From contig NZ_CP045997.1 of the NCBI RefSeq assembly GCF_010233585.1, positions 10,224,759-10,245,681 of the forward strand: 20,923 nt of DNA, written 5' to 3'. The notes under the pieces are model-generated. The model was not told the origin of the DNA. It was given only the letters and a program-made list of their open reading frames with translations, and made no database searches. Numbering within the stretch: position 1 is the first letter of the stretch; the number at the start of each line of letters is the position of its first letter. The translations under genes were made by a program, and so were the position numbers. Positions 1 through 7,273 of the stretch are shown here, piece after piece. This DNA is from Spirosoma endbachense. Its GTDB lineage: Bacteria > Bacteroidota > Bacteroidia > Cytophagales > Spirosomataceae.

Positions 1-1
1 G

Positions 2-115
2 GTTATCAACTTGTTAGGGCGAAAAAAGCCCAAAAATATGGTTGCTCAACTAGAAGACTTTGCCGACAAATTCCTAACATTGATTCAGTTCATGAATCAA
101 GAACTGGTTTTATAA
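2..115 (+). pseudogene. C-terminal fragment of an unidentified protein, possibly a transposase
   Basis: The window opens inside an open frame that runs for 37 codons to a TAA at 113-115. The visible residues include LGRKKPKN and then a helix-like segment (QLEDFADKFLTLIQFMNQEL). A short basic patch followed by an amphipathic terminal helix resembles the ends of some DDE transposases (IS630 type). No catalytic residue lies in the visible part, so the family is a guess. It may be the end of an intact gene outside the window or a fragment. Confidence 0.3.
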
Positions 116-364
116 GAAAGCCCTGATGAACTATGTAAGTGCTCGAAATTCAAATTTTTGCCATCATTTTGGAAACTTACAAAAAACGTTCAGGAAAACG
201 CTTCGATAAGTGAACGACTATTCCAACTACTGATTAGCCAAGCCTATTAACAGCTATGCCTAAAATTGAATTAGGTAGTTTTATATAACATTAGTAGGCT
301 TGCAACTTAGTTATTAGTTGCAAGCCTACTACTTCTTCCATTCATTAAGGGTATTTTGGCCTAT
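116..364. other. Intergenic, AT-rich, no gene seen
   Basis: No coding frame of useful length was recognised between the fragment at the left edge and the hypothetical gene that ends at 365. The only clear structure is the hairpin at 292-331, annotated separately. Confidence 0.6.
292..331. terminator. Perfect 16-bp hairpin downstream of the 365-862 gene
   Basis: Two arms, TAGTAGGCTTGCAACT (292-307) and AGTTGCAAGCCTACTA (316-331), are exact reverse complements around an 8-nt loop. The hairpin lies about 35 bp beyond the stop of the minus-strand hypothetical gene, where a terminator is expected. Neither side has a strong T run, so it could also be a processing or protein-binding site. Confidence 0.45.
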
Positions 365-862
365 TTACTCTGCCACTACTTTTACCTTGGGTTTGCGACC
401 TCGTGGCTTGCCCGTATAAGCAGCTTTTGGACTCCCTTTATCCTGGCTTAACTGAAGTACGAAGGCGGGACTCCCTTCATAATCAAATAAATCAATAACG
501 AATGTGTATTTGTTGGTCGAAAAATCGACCCCGCTTTTCGTTAGAATAAACGACAAGGATAACGTATAGCTTTTGGCCGCTTTTTCGAATTGAAACGTGT
601 CTTGCTGGCTATCAGCGCCTGGAACCAAATAAAGCGATTTAGCTTTGCGTTTCCCGTCCGGCATACCGACTTTGAACTGAGTATTGTCAAAATCAATCCC
701 TAAATCAGCAACCGTTTTAGCCGGAAACACCAATTTGCCAATAGGCGAAATATAGCCCGTTAGGGTTCGATTCTTGGTTTTAGTTGCTTTTTCTGTCTTC
801 GGGCTGGACACTATATTGTCTTGAGGGGAGAAAAAACGAATAGCAATTGATTTCATCATCAT
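365..862 (-). CDS. Hypothetical protein with basic AT-hook-like C-terminus
   Basis: This encodes about 165 residues and matches no family I recognise. The body is rich in beta-strand-like segments (TLTGYISPIGKLVF, YTFVIDLFDYEG). The protein ends with GKPRGRKPKVK, which resembles an AT-hook (core GRP/GRK flanked by K/R) and suggests DNA or RNA contact; that is inference. The frame can be extended to a TTG at 889, but that TTG lies inside a perfect -7 promoter box (887-894). One of the three consecutive ATG codons at 862, 859 or 856 is therefore the likely start. The gene is monocistronic on the minus strand, with a strong hairpin beyond its stop. Confidence 0.7.
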   Translation of the reverse strand: MMMKSIAIRFFSPQDNIVSSPKTEKATKTKNRTLTGYISPIGKLVFPAKTVADLGIDFDNTQFKVGMPDGKRKAKSLYLVPGADSQQDTFQFEKAAKSYTLSLSFILTKSGVDFSTNKYTFVIDLFDYEGSPAFVLQLSQDKGSPKAAYTGKPRGRKPKVKVVAE

Positions 863-886
863 GGGGTTAATATATAAAACTGACGA

Positions 887-894
887 CAAAGTTA
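887..894 (-). promoter_or_regulatory. Bacteroidota-type -7 promoter box for the 365-862 gene
   Basis: On the minus strand this reads TAACTTTG, a perfect match to the Bacteroidota -7 consensus TAnnTTTG. It lies about 25 nt upstream of the triple ATG. No clean -33 TTG was seen. The box rules out the upstream TTG as a translation start. Confidence 0.55.
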
Positions 895-1214
895 CTGATT
901 AAGAAAGTTCTATCAGCGTTACCTAGTAATGTTGTATAGCTTTCGTTACCTCAATAAGCTTTGTGATGGGGCTGTGACTTCATTACGGACAAGTTATCCT
1001 TTGCAAGGCTTGCGTATCACTAGTCCATTTAAAGCACAGTTATGCACTTTTACCTGGCCTGCTTTTCTGCCAATTCTTTATACGGAACATAAAGAGTTGG
1101 CAAGCTTTATAGAGCTATTCTTAAACAATGTTGATTCTAATGCTTATAGCTTAAAAGTCATTTTACGTGGCTATGGCGTTTTAAGAACGGTCGTTTGTAA
1201 AATGCCATAAATAC

Positions 1215-1222
1215 TATATTTG
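1215..1222 (+). promoter_or_regulatory. Bacteroidota-type -7 box upstream of the first serine recombinase
   Basis: TATATTTG matches TAnnTTTG exactly. A TTG-containing stretch (GTTTGT) lies about 17 nt upstream as a possible -33 element. The implied transcription start near 1229 leaves a leader of roughly 40 nt before the ATG at 1271, with a purine-rich AAGAGG near the start as a possible ribosome binding site. Confidence 0.45.
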
Positions 1223-1270
1223 ATGAATCAGACCGTGGAACGTCTACTTTCCAGGTGATAAGAGGGCTTT

Positions 1271-1927
1271 ATGAATTACATCTGTTACTATCGAGTATCG
1301 ACTAAAGCACAAGGGCGATCAGGGCTTGGACTGAGTGATCAGCAATCCATTGTGAACCGTTACTTACGGAAAGAAGATCAGATTGTAGCGGAGTTTACCG
1401 AAATTGAATCCGGTCGAAAGAGCGAACGGCCAAATCTCCAAGAAGCTATCAGGGCTTGTCATCAGTATAAGGCAAAACTCCTTATTGCAAAGCTCGACCG
1501 GCTAAGCCGCAATGTCGCTTTTGTAATGACATTGAGGGATTCGGGCGTTGATTTCGTGGCTTGTGATCTGCCGGATGCCAATACATTGACTGTTGGTATG
1601 ATGGTTACGTTTGCTCAATACGAAGCGGAACGAACTTCTGAGCGTACGCGTGCAGCCTTGGCACAAAAAAAAACCCAAGGTTTTAAGTTGGGTAAGCCGA
1701 AAAATCTGACTTTACAGGCCATTCAGAAAGGTAAAGCAATTAGGGTAGCTAATGCGTTAACTCACAAAGCGAATGTACAAGCTACTGAAGTGGCCATATT
1801 ATACCGGAATAAAGGTATGACCTATGCTGAAATAGCTGACAAGCTGAACCAGACACATTATCAGACCAGGCGGAATAAGCAATTTGACGGGAAAGCCGTT
1901 TATCGTCTGCTGAATAAAATATTTTGA
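1271..1927 (+). CDS. Serine recombinase (resolvase/invertase family)
   Basis: This 218-residue protein is a site-specific recombinase of the small serine family, which cuts and rejoins DNA through a 5'-phosphoserine link. The catalytic serine is S10 in YYRVST. The family core LDRLSR is at residues 75-80, and the E-helix arginines fall in ERTSERTRAAL (about 120-130). The C-terminal third (about 180-215, GMTYAEIADKLN) reads as a helix-turn-helix DNA-binding domain. The length is normal for a resolvase or invertase. It is clearly paralogous to the second recombinase at 7650-8348, sharing YYRVST, FTEIESG, AKLDRLSRN, LRDSGV and PDANTLT. Its stop codon lies inside an AT-rich inverted repeat (1912-1941) that could be its target site or a terminator. 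Its target is unknown. Confidence 0.93.
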   Translation: MNYICYYRVSTKAQGRSGLGLSDQQSIVNRYLRKEDQIVAEFTEIESGRKSERPNLQEAIRACHQYKAKLLIAKLDRLSRNVAFVMTLRDSGVDFVACDLPDANTLTVGMMVTFAQYEAERTSERTRAALAQKKTQGFKLGKPKNLTLQAIQKGKAIRVANALTHKANVQATEVAILYRNKGMTYAEIADKLNQTHYQTRRNKQFDGKAVYRLLNKIF

Positions 1928-1941
1928 AAAATATTTTATTC
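1912..1941. repeat. 13-bp AT-rich inverted repeat over the recombinase stop codon
   Basis: GAATAAAATATTT (1912-1924) and AAATATTTTATTC (1929-1941) are exact reverse complements around a 4-nt loop, and the recombinase stop codon falls in the loop. It may terminate transcription or be a recombinase binding site. The second recombinase also ends inside a repeat. Confidence 0.55.
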
Positions 1942-2142
1942 TCGATACAAGTAACGCCGGAAACGAAGCGGGTGATTGCCGTCCTAATGAACCGTCTCGC
2001 ATAAAGAAATTTTTCAAGAAGACTTTAAACATGGCTTTCTTTTATACTTTGGTCTAGGCATGCGTATTGAATCTATAAAACCTAGATTAGCGAAAGAGGA
2101 GTTAAGTGATAAATACTTATTTTAGTATGCCTCTTCTTACTT

Positions 2143-3570
2143 ATGAATACCTCACAAGTCAATTTTACTAAAGCCCTAGTTTCAGGTGTTGGTTATTGCC
2201 TCACTCATGAAGAAACAATTAAAAGATTAATTCCTGGTGCTTCGCTGGCTACAACACTCGGCATGGGATTAATTAATAATCTGGCCCCTGGATGGATGCA
2301 GCAGTTTGCGGGGGAACTCGATTATCAGAAGCTACGGGATCAATTCGCTGACCCATTAAAGCTAAATCATGATTTAGAAAACCTACTGCGGGATGCCGCT
2401 GTGCGATCCATCCGTTTCATTCGCAACCTTTATCTTGAGCACTTGGGGGATATTCATGATCTTTCGTTTACGGAGACTTATTTCCGTCAAAATCCCTTGA
2501 AACGAGCAAAAGAGGTTTTGGATACAATGGAAGGAGATTTAGCGCACTGGATCAAAGAGGAACCTATTCAACAAAATCTTTTGGAAGATCCAGCTCCTTG
2601 CCTGGCTAACATCACCAATTACTTGTTCTTGGTTTCAGGTATTGATGAGATGGAAGCTGAATGGCAAGAATTACGCACATTTTTCACCGAAAAACTTCCC
2701 ATCTGCTTTGAATTAGCTTTTAAGGAAGCTCTTAAAAATGATAAAAATCAGAAAGGATTTAAAGCGTTCCAGATCTGGATACTGACAGATATGCGCCAGT
2801 TATTGATTAAAAATGGAGAAGTTCAGGCGAAAATTCTAGCTGAAATCAAAATTCTCAAAACTGGACAGGATGGAAGGTCAACACCAACCCTCAAGACTTA
2901 TTCAGAAGAAACCGCCGAACTCAAGCAACTTCTGGAACAGAACCATAAGGAAGTGATTCATTTACTCAAAAAAATTATTAGTGTACTTATCCGACGTTCG
3001 CACTCACCCGCCATTCCCCATTTCCTTAATAACCTTCCTCCTTTGGGAGTAGATTGTATTGGCCGCGAAACAGAATTAGTGGACTTAAAGGAAAAACTGG
3101 TTACTGCCCAAAGGGTTGTTTTACTGAGTGGTTTAGGAGGCTTAGGCAAAACGACTGTAGCAAAACGATATGTGCACCTGCATCAGCACGAATATCGTCA
3201 TTTAGTCTGGGTCGAATTAAAAGGGTTTGATAGTCCAGATCCTACTCGATTGCCTTTACGTGATGCTTTTGTATTCGATCCAATATTAGCCAAAAATTTG
3301 AAGGTTGAGCGGGTAACCGATTTGGAAGAATTCTTCATGATGCTAATGAATGCCTTACGTAATCTGCCTGGCACGAATCTGTTGGTGATTGATAATGCGG
3401 GTTTGGATCTTAAACAACGAACCTTACGCGATCAACTACCCAACCCACCAAACTGGCATGTATTAATTACCTCCCGTCAAAACCTACCTGGATTCGACAT
3501 GGTATCACTCGATAAACTTGGTCCTAAAGCGGCTCGCGAACTATTTAATAAATATTACTCACATGGTTAA
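2143..3570 (+). CDS. STAND NTPase, N-terminal domain plus NB-ARC (5' part of a frame-split NB-ARC/TPR gene)
   Basis: This is the first 475 codons of a large STAND-class signalling ATPase. Residues 1-290 form a helical domain I do not recognise, with a glycine-rich hydrophobic stretch at about 28-50 (RLIPGASLATTLGMGLINN) and charged helices at 250-290. An NB-ARC domain follows: Walker A GLGGLGKTT (330-338, K336), Walker B NLLVIDN (D417), a sensor-like strand VLITSR (440-445) and the L-x-x-LGP motif near 455-458. The frame stops at 3568-3570, in the middle of a typical NB-ARC sequence. The expected continuation (LLIAIDYHTLTIELMAKTL) is present in the next frame, so the ancestral protein was about 1,160 residues. 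STAND proteins typically oligomerise on ligand sensing; a role in phage defence or signalling is inferred from the architecture only. Confidence 0.85.
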   Translation: MNTSQVNFTKALVSGVGYCLTHEETIKRLIPGASLATTLGMGLINNLAPGWMQQFAGELDYQKLRDQFADPLKLNHDLENLLRDAAVRSIRFIRNLYLEHLGDIHDLSFTETYFRQNPLKRAKEVLDTMEGDLAHWIKEEPIQQNLLEDPAPCLANITNYLFLVSGIDEMEAEWQELRTFFTEKLPICFELAFKEALKNDKNQKGFKAFQIWILTDMRQLLIKNGEVQAKILAEIKILKTGQDGRSTPTLKTYSEETAELKQLLEQNHKEVIHLLKKIISVLIRRSHSPAIPHFLNNLPPLGVDCIGRETELVDLKEKLVTAQRVVLLSGLGGLGKTTVAKRYVHLHQHEYRHLVWVELKGFDSPDPTRLPLRDAFVFDPILAKNLKVERVTDLEEFFMMLMNALRNLPGTNLLVIDNAGLDLKQRTLRDQLPNPPNWHVLITSRQNLPGFDMVSLDKLGPKAARELFNKYYSHG

Positions 3571-5629
3571 CCCACCTGATAGTTTAGAAAAGTTGCTGAT
3601 CGCTATCGATTACCATACGCTGACTATTGAACTAATGGCTAAAACGTTAGCCTATCACCAAGGAAGTTTAACCATTGATGATTTAATTGAGAAATTACAA
3701 ACTCGTCATTTAAGCGACCCAGATTTAAGAGCGCGACTCGAAACAGAGCACAGCCGAGAAGAAACAGATCTTTATTTCCATCTAATGGTGGCTTTCGATC
3801 TGTCAGTTTTGACTGAATCGGAGCTGCAATTACTTCGCCAATTCGCCCTGCTTCCCTCTGCCCCTTATTCTTGGCATTTATTGATTGAATGGTTTAATCT
3901 AAGCAACAAGGAAGAACAACATCAACTTCGTGATCGTTTATATACATTGGATCAGAAAGGATGGCTAAAAACCACCGGTAAGCAGACTTACACGCTTCAT
4001 CGATTGATTCAGCAGGCAATCTATTATCAGTTCCCTCCTAATGGTTCGGATGCTAAAGCCTTAGTTAATTATTTCACGAACATATTAACCAGTGATAATA
4101 TCTATAGCTATTCAAAAAAGGTATCCATTTTATCGACTGCCTTATTTTTACTCAGTAACTTGCCTTATGATGTAGATTCGAGCAACCATCACGAAAGGCT
4201 ACGAGATGAATTGGCGGCTACATATAAAATGGCAGGCCAGTATGAGCAAGCCAAACTCCTGCTAGAGCAAGCCTTAGCCGACTATATCCGCATTTATGGG
4301 GAAGACCATCCCTCTGTAGCAACCAGTCGGAACAACTTAGGCTTTATATATTGGTCTCTAGGCCAATATGAGCAAGCCAAACTCCTGCTAGAGCAAGCCT
4401 TGGCCGACCATATCCGCATTTATGGGGAAGACCATCCCTCTGCAGCAACTACCCGGAACGAGTTAGGCTTTGTATATCGAACTCTAGGCCAATTTGAGCA
4501 AGCCAAGATCCTACTGAAGCAAGCCTTGGCCGACCATATCCGCATTTATGGGGAAGACCATCCCTCTGTAGCAAACAGTCGGAACGACTTAGGCCTTGTA
4601 TATCAAGATCTAGGCCAATTTGAGCAAGCCAAGATCTTAGTGGAGCAAGCTTTGGCCGACCGTATCCGCATTTATGGGGAAGATCATCCCTCTGTAGCAA
4701 CCAGTCGGAATGACTTAGGCATTATATATCAAGGTCTAGGCCAATATGAGCAAGCCAAGCTCTTGGTAGAGCAAGCCTTAACTGACTATATCCGCATTTA
4801 TGGTGAAGACCATTACGAGGTGGCAACCACTCGGAGTAACTTAGGCCTTGTATACCGAGATCTAGGCCAGTATGAGCAAGCCAAGCTCCTGCTGGAGCAA
4901 GCTTTGGCCGACCGTATCCGCATCTATGGGGAAGACCATCCTTTTGTAGCAACCAATCGGAGCCACATAGGCTCTGTACATTGGGCTCTAGGCCAGTATG
5001 AGCAAGCCAAGCTCCTGCTGGAGCAAGCTTTAGCGGTATATATCCGCATTCATGGGGAAAACCACCCATCTGTAGTAACGAGTCGGAGTAACTTAAGCTT
5101 GTTATATAAGAAAACAGGCCAATATGAGCAAGCTAAGGGCTTGGTGGAGCAAGCCTTGGCCGACTATATTCGCATTTATGGGGAAGACCATTACGAAGTG
5201 GCAACTAGTCGGAATAGCTTAGGCCTTGTATACCGAGATCTAGGCCAGTATGAGCAAGCCAAGATCTTGGTGGAGCAAGCCTTAACCGACTTAATCCGTA
5301 TTTATGGTGAAAATCATCCATCTGTAACAACCACTCGGAATAGTTTAGGCCTTATATATCAAGATCTGGGCCAATTTGAGCAAGCTATGCTTCTACTAGA
5401 GCAAGCTTTGGCCGACTCAATCCACATTTATGGTGAAAATCATCCCTATGTGGCAACCAGTCGGAGAAACTTAGGCCTTGTATATCAAGATCTAGGCCAG
5501 TATGAGCAAGCCAAGCTCTTGCTGGAGCAAGCCTTGGCCGACCGTATCCGCATCTATGGGGAAGACCATCCTGACGTGGTAACGATTCAAAGCAACTTAG
5601 GCCTATTATATAAAAATCTAAGTCACTAA
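3563..5629 (+). CDS. NB-ARC C-terminal/winged-helix part plus 11 TPR repeats (3' part of the frame-split gene)
   Basis: This continues the STAND protein in the +1 frame. The first residues (from about DSLEKLLIAIDYHTLTIELMAKTL) are the helical NB-ARC subdomain. A winged-helix-like segment (about LRQFALLPSAPYSWHLLIEW to YTLHRLIQQAI) is followed by 11 consecutive 42-residue TPR units of the kinesin-light-chain/TPR_10-12 type (GQYEQAK, LLEQALAD, IRIYGEDHP, NLG, Y). TPR arrays in STAND proteins sense ligands. The ATG at 3563 overlaps the upstream stop as ATGGTTAA, a geometry that would allow coupled re-initiation; a TTG at 3518 is an alternative start. No good ribosome binding site precedes either. 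The stop at 5627-5629 replaces what should be the Tyr of a twelfth repeat. Whether this is a pseudogene half, a sequencing indel or a separately made subunit cannot be decided here. Confidence 0.8.
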   Translation: MVNPPDSLEKLLIAIDYHTLTIELMAKTLAYHQGSLTIDDLIEKLQTRHLSDPDLRARLETEHSREETDLYFHLMVAFDLSVLTESELQLLRQFALLPSAPYSWHLLIEWFNLSNKEEQHQLRDRLYTLDQKGWLKTTGKQTYTLHRLIQQAIYYQFPPNGSDAKALVNYFTNILTSDNIYSYSKKVSILSTALFLLSNLPYDVDSSNHHERLRDELAATYKMAGQYEQAKLLLEQALADYIRIYGEDHPSVATSRNNLGFIYWSLGQYEQAKLLLEQALADHIRIYGEDHPSAATTRNELGFVYRTLGQFEQAKILLKQALADHIRIYGEDHPSVANSRNDLGLVYQDLGQFEQAKILVEQALADRIRIYGEDHPSVATSRNDLGIIYQGLGQYEQAKLLVEQALTDYIRIYGEDHYEVATTRSNLGLVYRDLGQYEQAKLLLEQALADRIRIYGEDHPFVATNRSHIGSVHWALGQYEQAKLLLEQALAVYIRIHGENHPSVVTSRSNLSLLYKKTGQYEQAKGLVEQALADYIRIYGEDHYEVATSRNSLGLVYRDLGQYEQAKILVEQALTDLIRIYGENHPSVTTTRNSLGLIYQDLGQFEQAMLLLEQALADSIHIYGENHPYVATSRRNLGLVYQDLGQYEQAKLLLEQALADRIRIYGEDHPDVVTIQSNLGLLYKNLSH
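4235..5620 (+). repeat. 11 tandem 126-bp TPR-coding repeats
   Basis: Starting at the GGC-CAG codons of GQYEQAK (4235), the sequence repeats every 126 bp with no indel, and 11 units end exactly at 5620. Units are strongly similar at the DNA level, including synonymous positions (tatgagcaagccaa, catttatgggga). This suggests recent duplication or gene conversion rather than long divergence. Differences concentrate at a few codons, for example ADY/ADH/ADR, HPSV/HYEV and YWSL/YRDL/YQDL. Confidence 0.92.
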
Positions 5630-5692
5630 GAGCAAGCGAAGCACTTGCTGACTACATTTAGCTATAAGGAAAATCGTCCCAATCATGAGTAG
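5621..5692 (+). pseudogene. Decayed twelfth TPR repeat beyond the stop codon
   Basis: In the same frame and at the exact 126-bp phase, the sequence reads SH, stop, then EQAKHLL, TTFSYKENRPNHE and TAG at 5690-5692. The EQAK core and the later ENxPNH (compare GENHP) show this is repeat 12. Its Tyr codon (TAT/TAC in other units) has become TAA at 5627-5629. Confidence 0.7.
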
Positions 5693-6033
5693 GACGCATT
5701 TAATTTTAATCTACTGAAATATAAATAAGCGTAACTATGCTATTGAACTTATAAATTAGGCTTTTAATACAATTATTTACTTATTAGGAAATGAACCTCC
5801 TAAAACAAAGAAAATCAAAATTTGGCAGGTTAAAACAATAGGCCCTGAAGAGTAAGAAATGTATTTTTAGAGGGTAGTTATGCTGAAAATTTCATTCTTT
5901 GTAAGAAACATGAGTCTCACAAACTTAGAGGTATTGCTGAAAATGAGATATTGAATCACGAGATAACAATTTGAGATAGAGTGTAGACAAATTTAAGACA
6001 AACGGATAAATGTCGTCAACTATCGCGTAAAAT
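5693..6033. other. AT-rich intergenic stretch, nothing recognised
   Basis: Both strands were read for short frames and RNA-like structure and none was supported. The stretch is AT-rich and runs up to the MITE-like element at 6038. Confidence 0.5.
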
Positions 6034-6037
6034 GGGC

Positions 6038-6165
6038 GTGGCTGTTGCACAACCCCCAGTCGGGGTCTAATCAGCTCGATTTGAGTTCAGGATGCTCTAT
6101 AATTTACTAGGATAGACACTTCAGTGGCAGTCTTTTTGACCTTAACTGAGTTGTGCAACAGCCAC
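6038..6165. mobile_element. MITE-like element 1 (128 bp)
   Basis: The ends are a perfect 16-bp inverted repeat, GTGGCTGTTGCACAAC at 6038-6053 and its reverse complement at 6150-6165. GGGC on both flanks (6034-6037 and 6166-6169) looks like a 4-bp target duplication. The interior does not code. Two other elements of nearly the same length with related ends occur at 11922 and 13139. The matching transposase is not in this window. Confidence 0.75.
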
Positions 6166-6263
6166 GGGCGTTTTATGAGACAGAGTCTGGTGATGATATA
6201 GGGAGTACTATGATATTGGATAATAATATGATTTAAAAGTTTTCTTACTAACGAAAAATTAAC

Positions 6264-7133
6264 ATGGAAGCTGTCAATGGTATAATGTACGAAAAATTGA
6301 TGCTTGGTGATATTATCTTTGTCTCCGCAAACAAAGGTATTGGTTCAATTATAAATAAGATTGGTCAGATAATTATATTTCATCAAAAGCCAAAAGATAG
6401 TTTTATACCAACGCATGTTGCTATAGCAACTGGATTAGGTTATAATATTTTACACGCTACGAAAGGTTCTATTAAACATAAAGGAGGTTCTACTGAACGT
6501 AAAGGTGTTCATTACTCATCTTTGATGGAATTTATAAATGACAAAGGTTATTCTGCTAATATACTTATCTATAGAAATATAAATTTGGAAGATTTATTAA
6601 AAGATGATACTAACAGAAAAGTGTATAATGATAAGCTAAAAAAATATTGGGGTAAAAAATATAGTACTTTAGGAACCGTAATTAGAAGATCTATTAAAGG
6701 AAGATTATATTGTTCTGAGTTGGCAATGGAATTTTTAAAATCTCTGGAAGTTGTTAGCCAAACAATTAGTTCCGCAAAAACTTACCCGATTCAATTGTTA
6801 GATATTTGCCAAAAAAGTAATGAGTGGCGTTTGGCAAATCCAGACTTTTCTAATTTATTAAATATAAGATCATACGAAGAGCGTTATCAGAATGCAATGA
6901 AGAGTAAAGATTCTGTAATGATAAACCATTATCAAACCGCGTTAGAAAGATGTAAAAAGCAAGTTGATACGATGATAGATGAAGATATATCATCAGCAAA
7001 ATTCTTTAATAGTGGTGGAGACATGGATCTTATAATTAAAACCCTAGAAGACACAATAAAAAGAGAAACTGAGTCATTGAAAGATATAATTAGAGTGCTA
7101 AAGAAAAAGCATGACGATTTATTAAATAATTAG
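6264..7133 (+). CDS. YiiX/NlpC-P60-like papain-fold enzyme (permuted amidase/peptidase)
   Basis: This 289-residue protein resembles YiiX/YebB-type members of the papain-like NlpC/P60 superfamily, where the histidine precedes the cysteine. The pattern fits: LGDIIFV near the N-terminus (14-20), THVAIATG with H51, ILHAT with H64, and RLYCSELAMEFL with C150 as the likely nucleophile. Such enzymes cleave amide or thioester bonds; the substrate here is unknown. There is no signal peptide, so it should act in the cytoplasm. The last 45 residues form a lysine/glutamate-rich coiled coil. The gene is much more AT-rich than the recombinase cassette after it, suggesting separate acquisition. An alternative ATG lies at 6285 (residue 8); no convincing ribosome binding site marks either. 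Its stop codon overlaps a 14-bp palindrome. Confidence 0.75.
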   Translation: MEAVNGIMYEKLMLGDIIFVSANKGIGSIINKIGQIIIFHQKPKDSFIPTHVAIATGLGYNILHATKGSIKHKGGSTERKGVHYSSLMEFINDKGYSANILIYRNINLEDLLKDDTNRKVYNDKLKKYWGKKYSTLGTVIRRSIKGRLYCSELAMEFLKSLEVVSQTISSAKTYPIQLLDICQKSNEWRLANPDFSNLLNIRSYEERYQNAMKSKDSVMINHYQTALERCKKQVDTMIDEDISSAKFFNSGGDMDLIIKTLEDTIKRETESLKDIIRVLKKKHDDLLNN

Positions 7134-7175
7134 GGGTAACAAACCTGCAATGGTCGTTCCTGGTTTGTTACCCCT
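7132..7175. repeat. 14-bp inverted repeat between the YiiX-like gene and the recombinase cassette
   Basis: AGGGGTAACAAACC (7132-7145) is exactly reverse-complementary to 7162-7175. It starts inside the stop codon of the upstream gene. There is no T run, so a simple rho-independent terminator is less likely. Its core GTAACAAA recurs twice on the far side of the recombinase (8345 and 8394), so it may be a recombination or integration site. Confidence 0.6.
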
Positions 7176-7208
7176 ACACAATGTGGTATTCTGTTTGGTG
7201 GTCAGCAG

Positions 7209-7246
7209 TTTTACAGTCGTTAAATGCTCGTTTAACGACTGTAAAA
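7209..7246. promoter_or_regulatory. 16-bp perfect palindrome, likely operator or recombinase site
   Basis: TTTTACAGTCGTTAAA (7209-7224) and its exact reverse complement (7231-7246) flank a 6-nt spacer. It lies immediately upstream of a perfect -7 box (7262-7269), about where the -33 element should be. That position suits an operator or the crossover site of the serine recombinase encoded downstream. No T run follows. Confidence 0.5.
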
Positions 7247-7261
7247 TCAAGCCAAAACCGG

Positions 7262-7269
7262 TAAGTTTG
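7262..7269 (+). promoter_or_regulatory. Bacteroidota -7 box immediately before the 7274 gene
   Basis: TAAGTTTG matches TAnnTTTG exactly. It ends only 4 nt before the ATG at 7274, so the transcript would be essentially leaderless, or translation starts further in. The 7209-7246 palindrome covers the -33 region, suggesting regulation by a protein bound there. Confidence 0.4.
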
Positions 7270-7273
7270 GGCC

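Noticed and set aside
929..1210. 93-aa plus-strand open frame before the first recombinase
   Set aside because: Its composition (clusters of L, T, Y, W and scattered cysteines) is not protein-like, no promoter or binding site precedes it, and it ends just before the recombinase promoter box.
1799..2032. 77-aa minus-strand frame over the recombinase 3' end
   Set aside because: Mostly antisense to a well-supported gene and runs through the inverted repeat at 1912-1941.
3545..3570. Programmed ribosomal frameshift at the NB-ARC split
   Set aside because: No X-XXY-YYZ slippery heptamer, stimulatory stem or RF2-type signal was seen; a mutation or re-initiation is simpler.
4449..5069. Two minus-strand frames with repeated motifs such as GLPHKCGYGRPKLAP
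   Set aside because: They are antisense shadows of the TPR repeats; the periodicity comes from the coding strand.
4235..5620. CRISPR-like periodic repeat
   Set aside because: The 126-bp period is a multiple of three, the whole unit is similar with no variable spacers, and it encodes a TPR.
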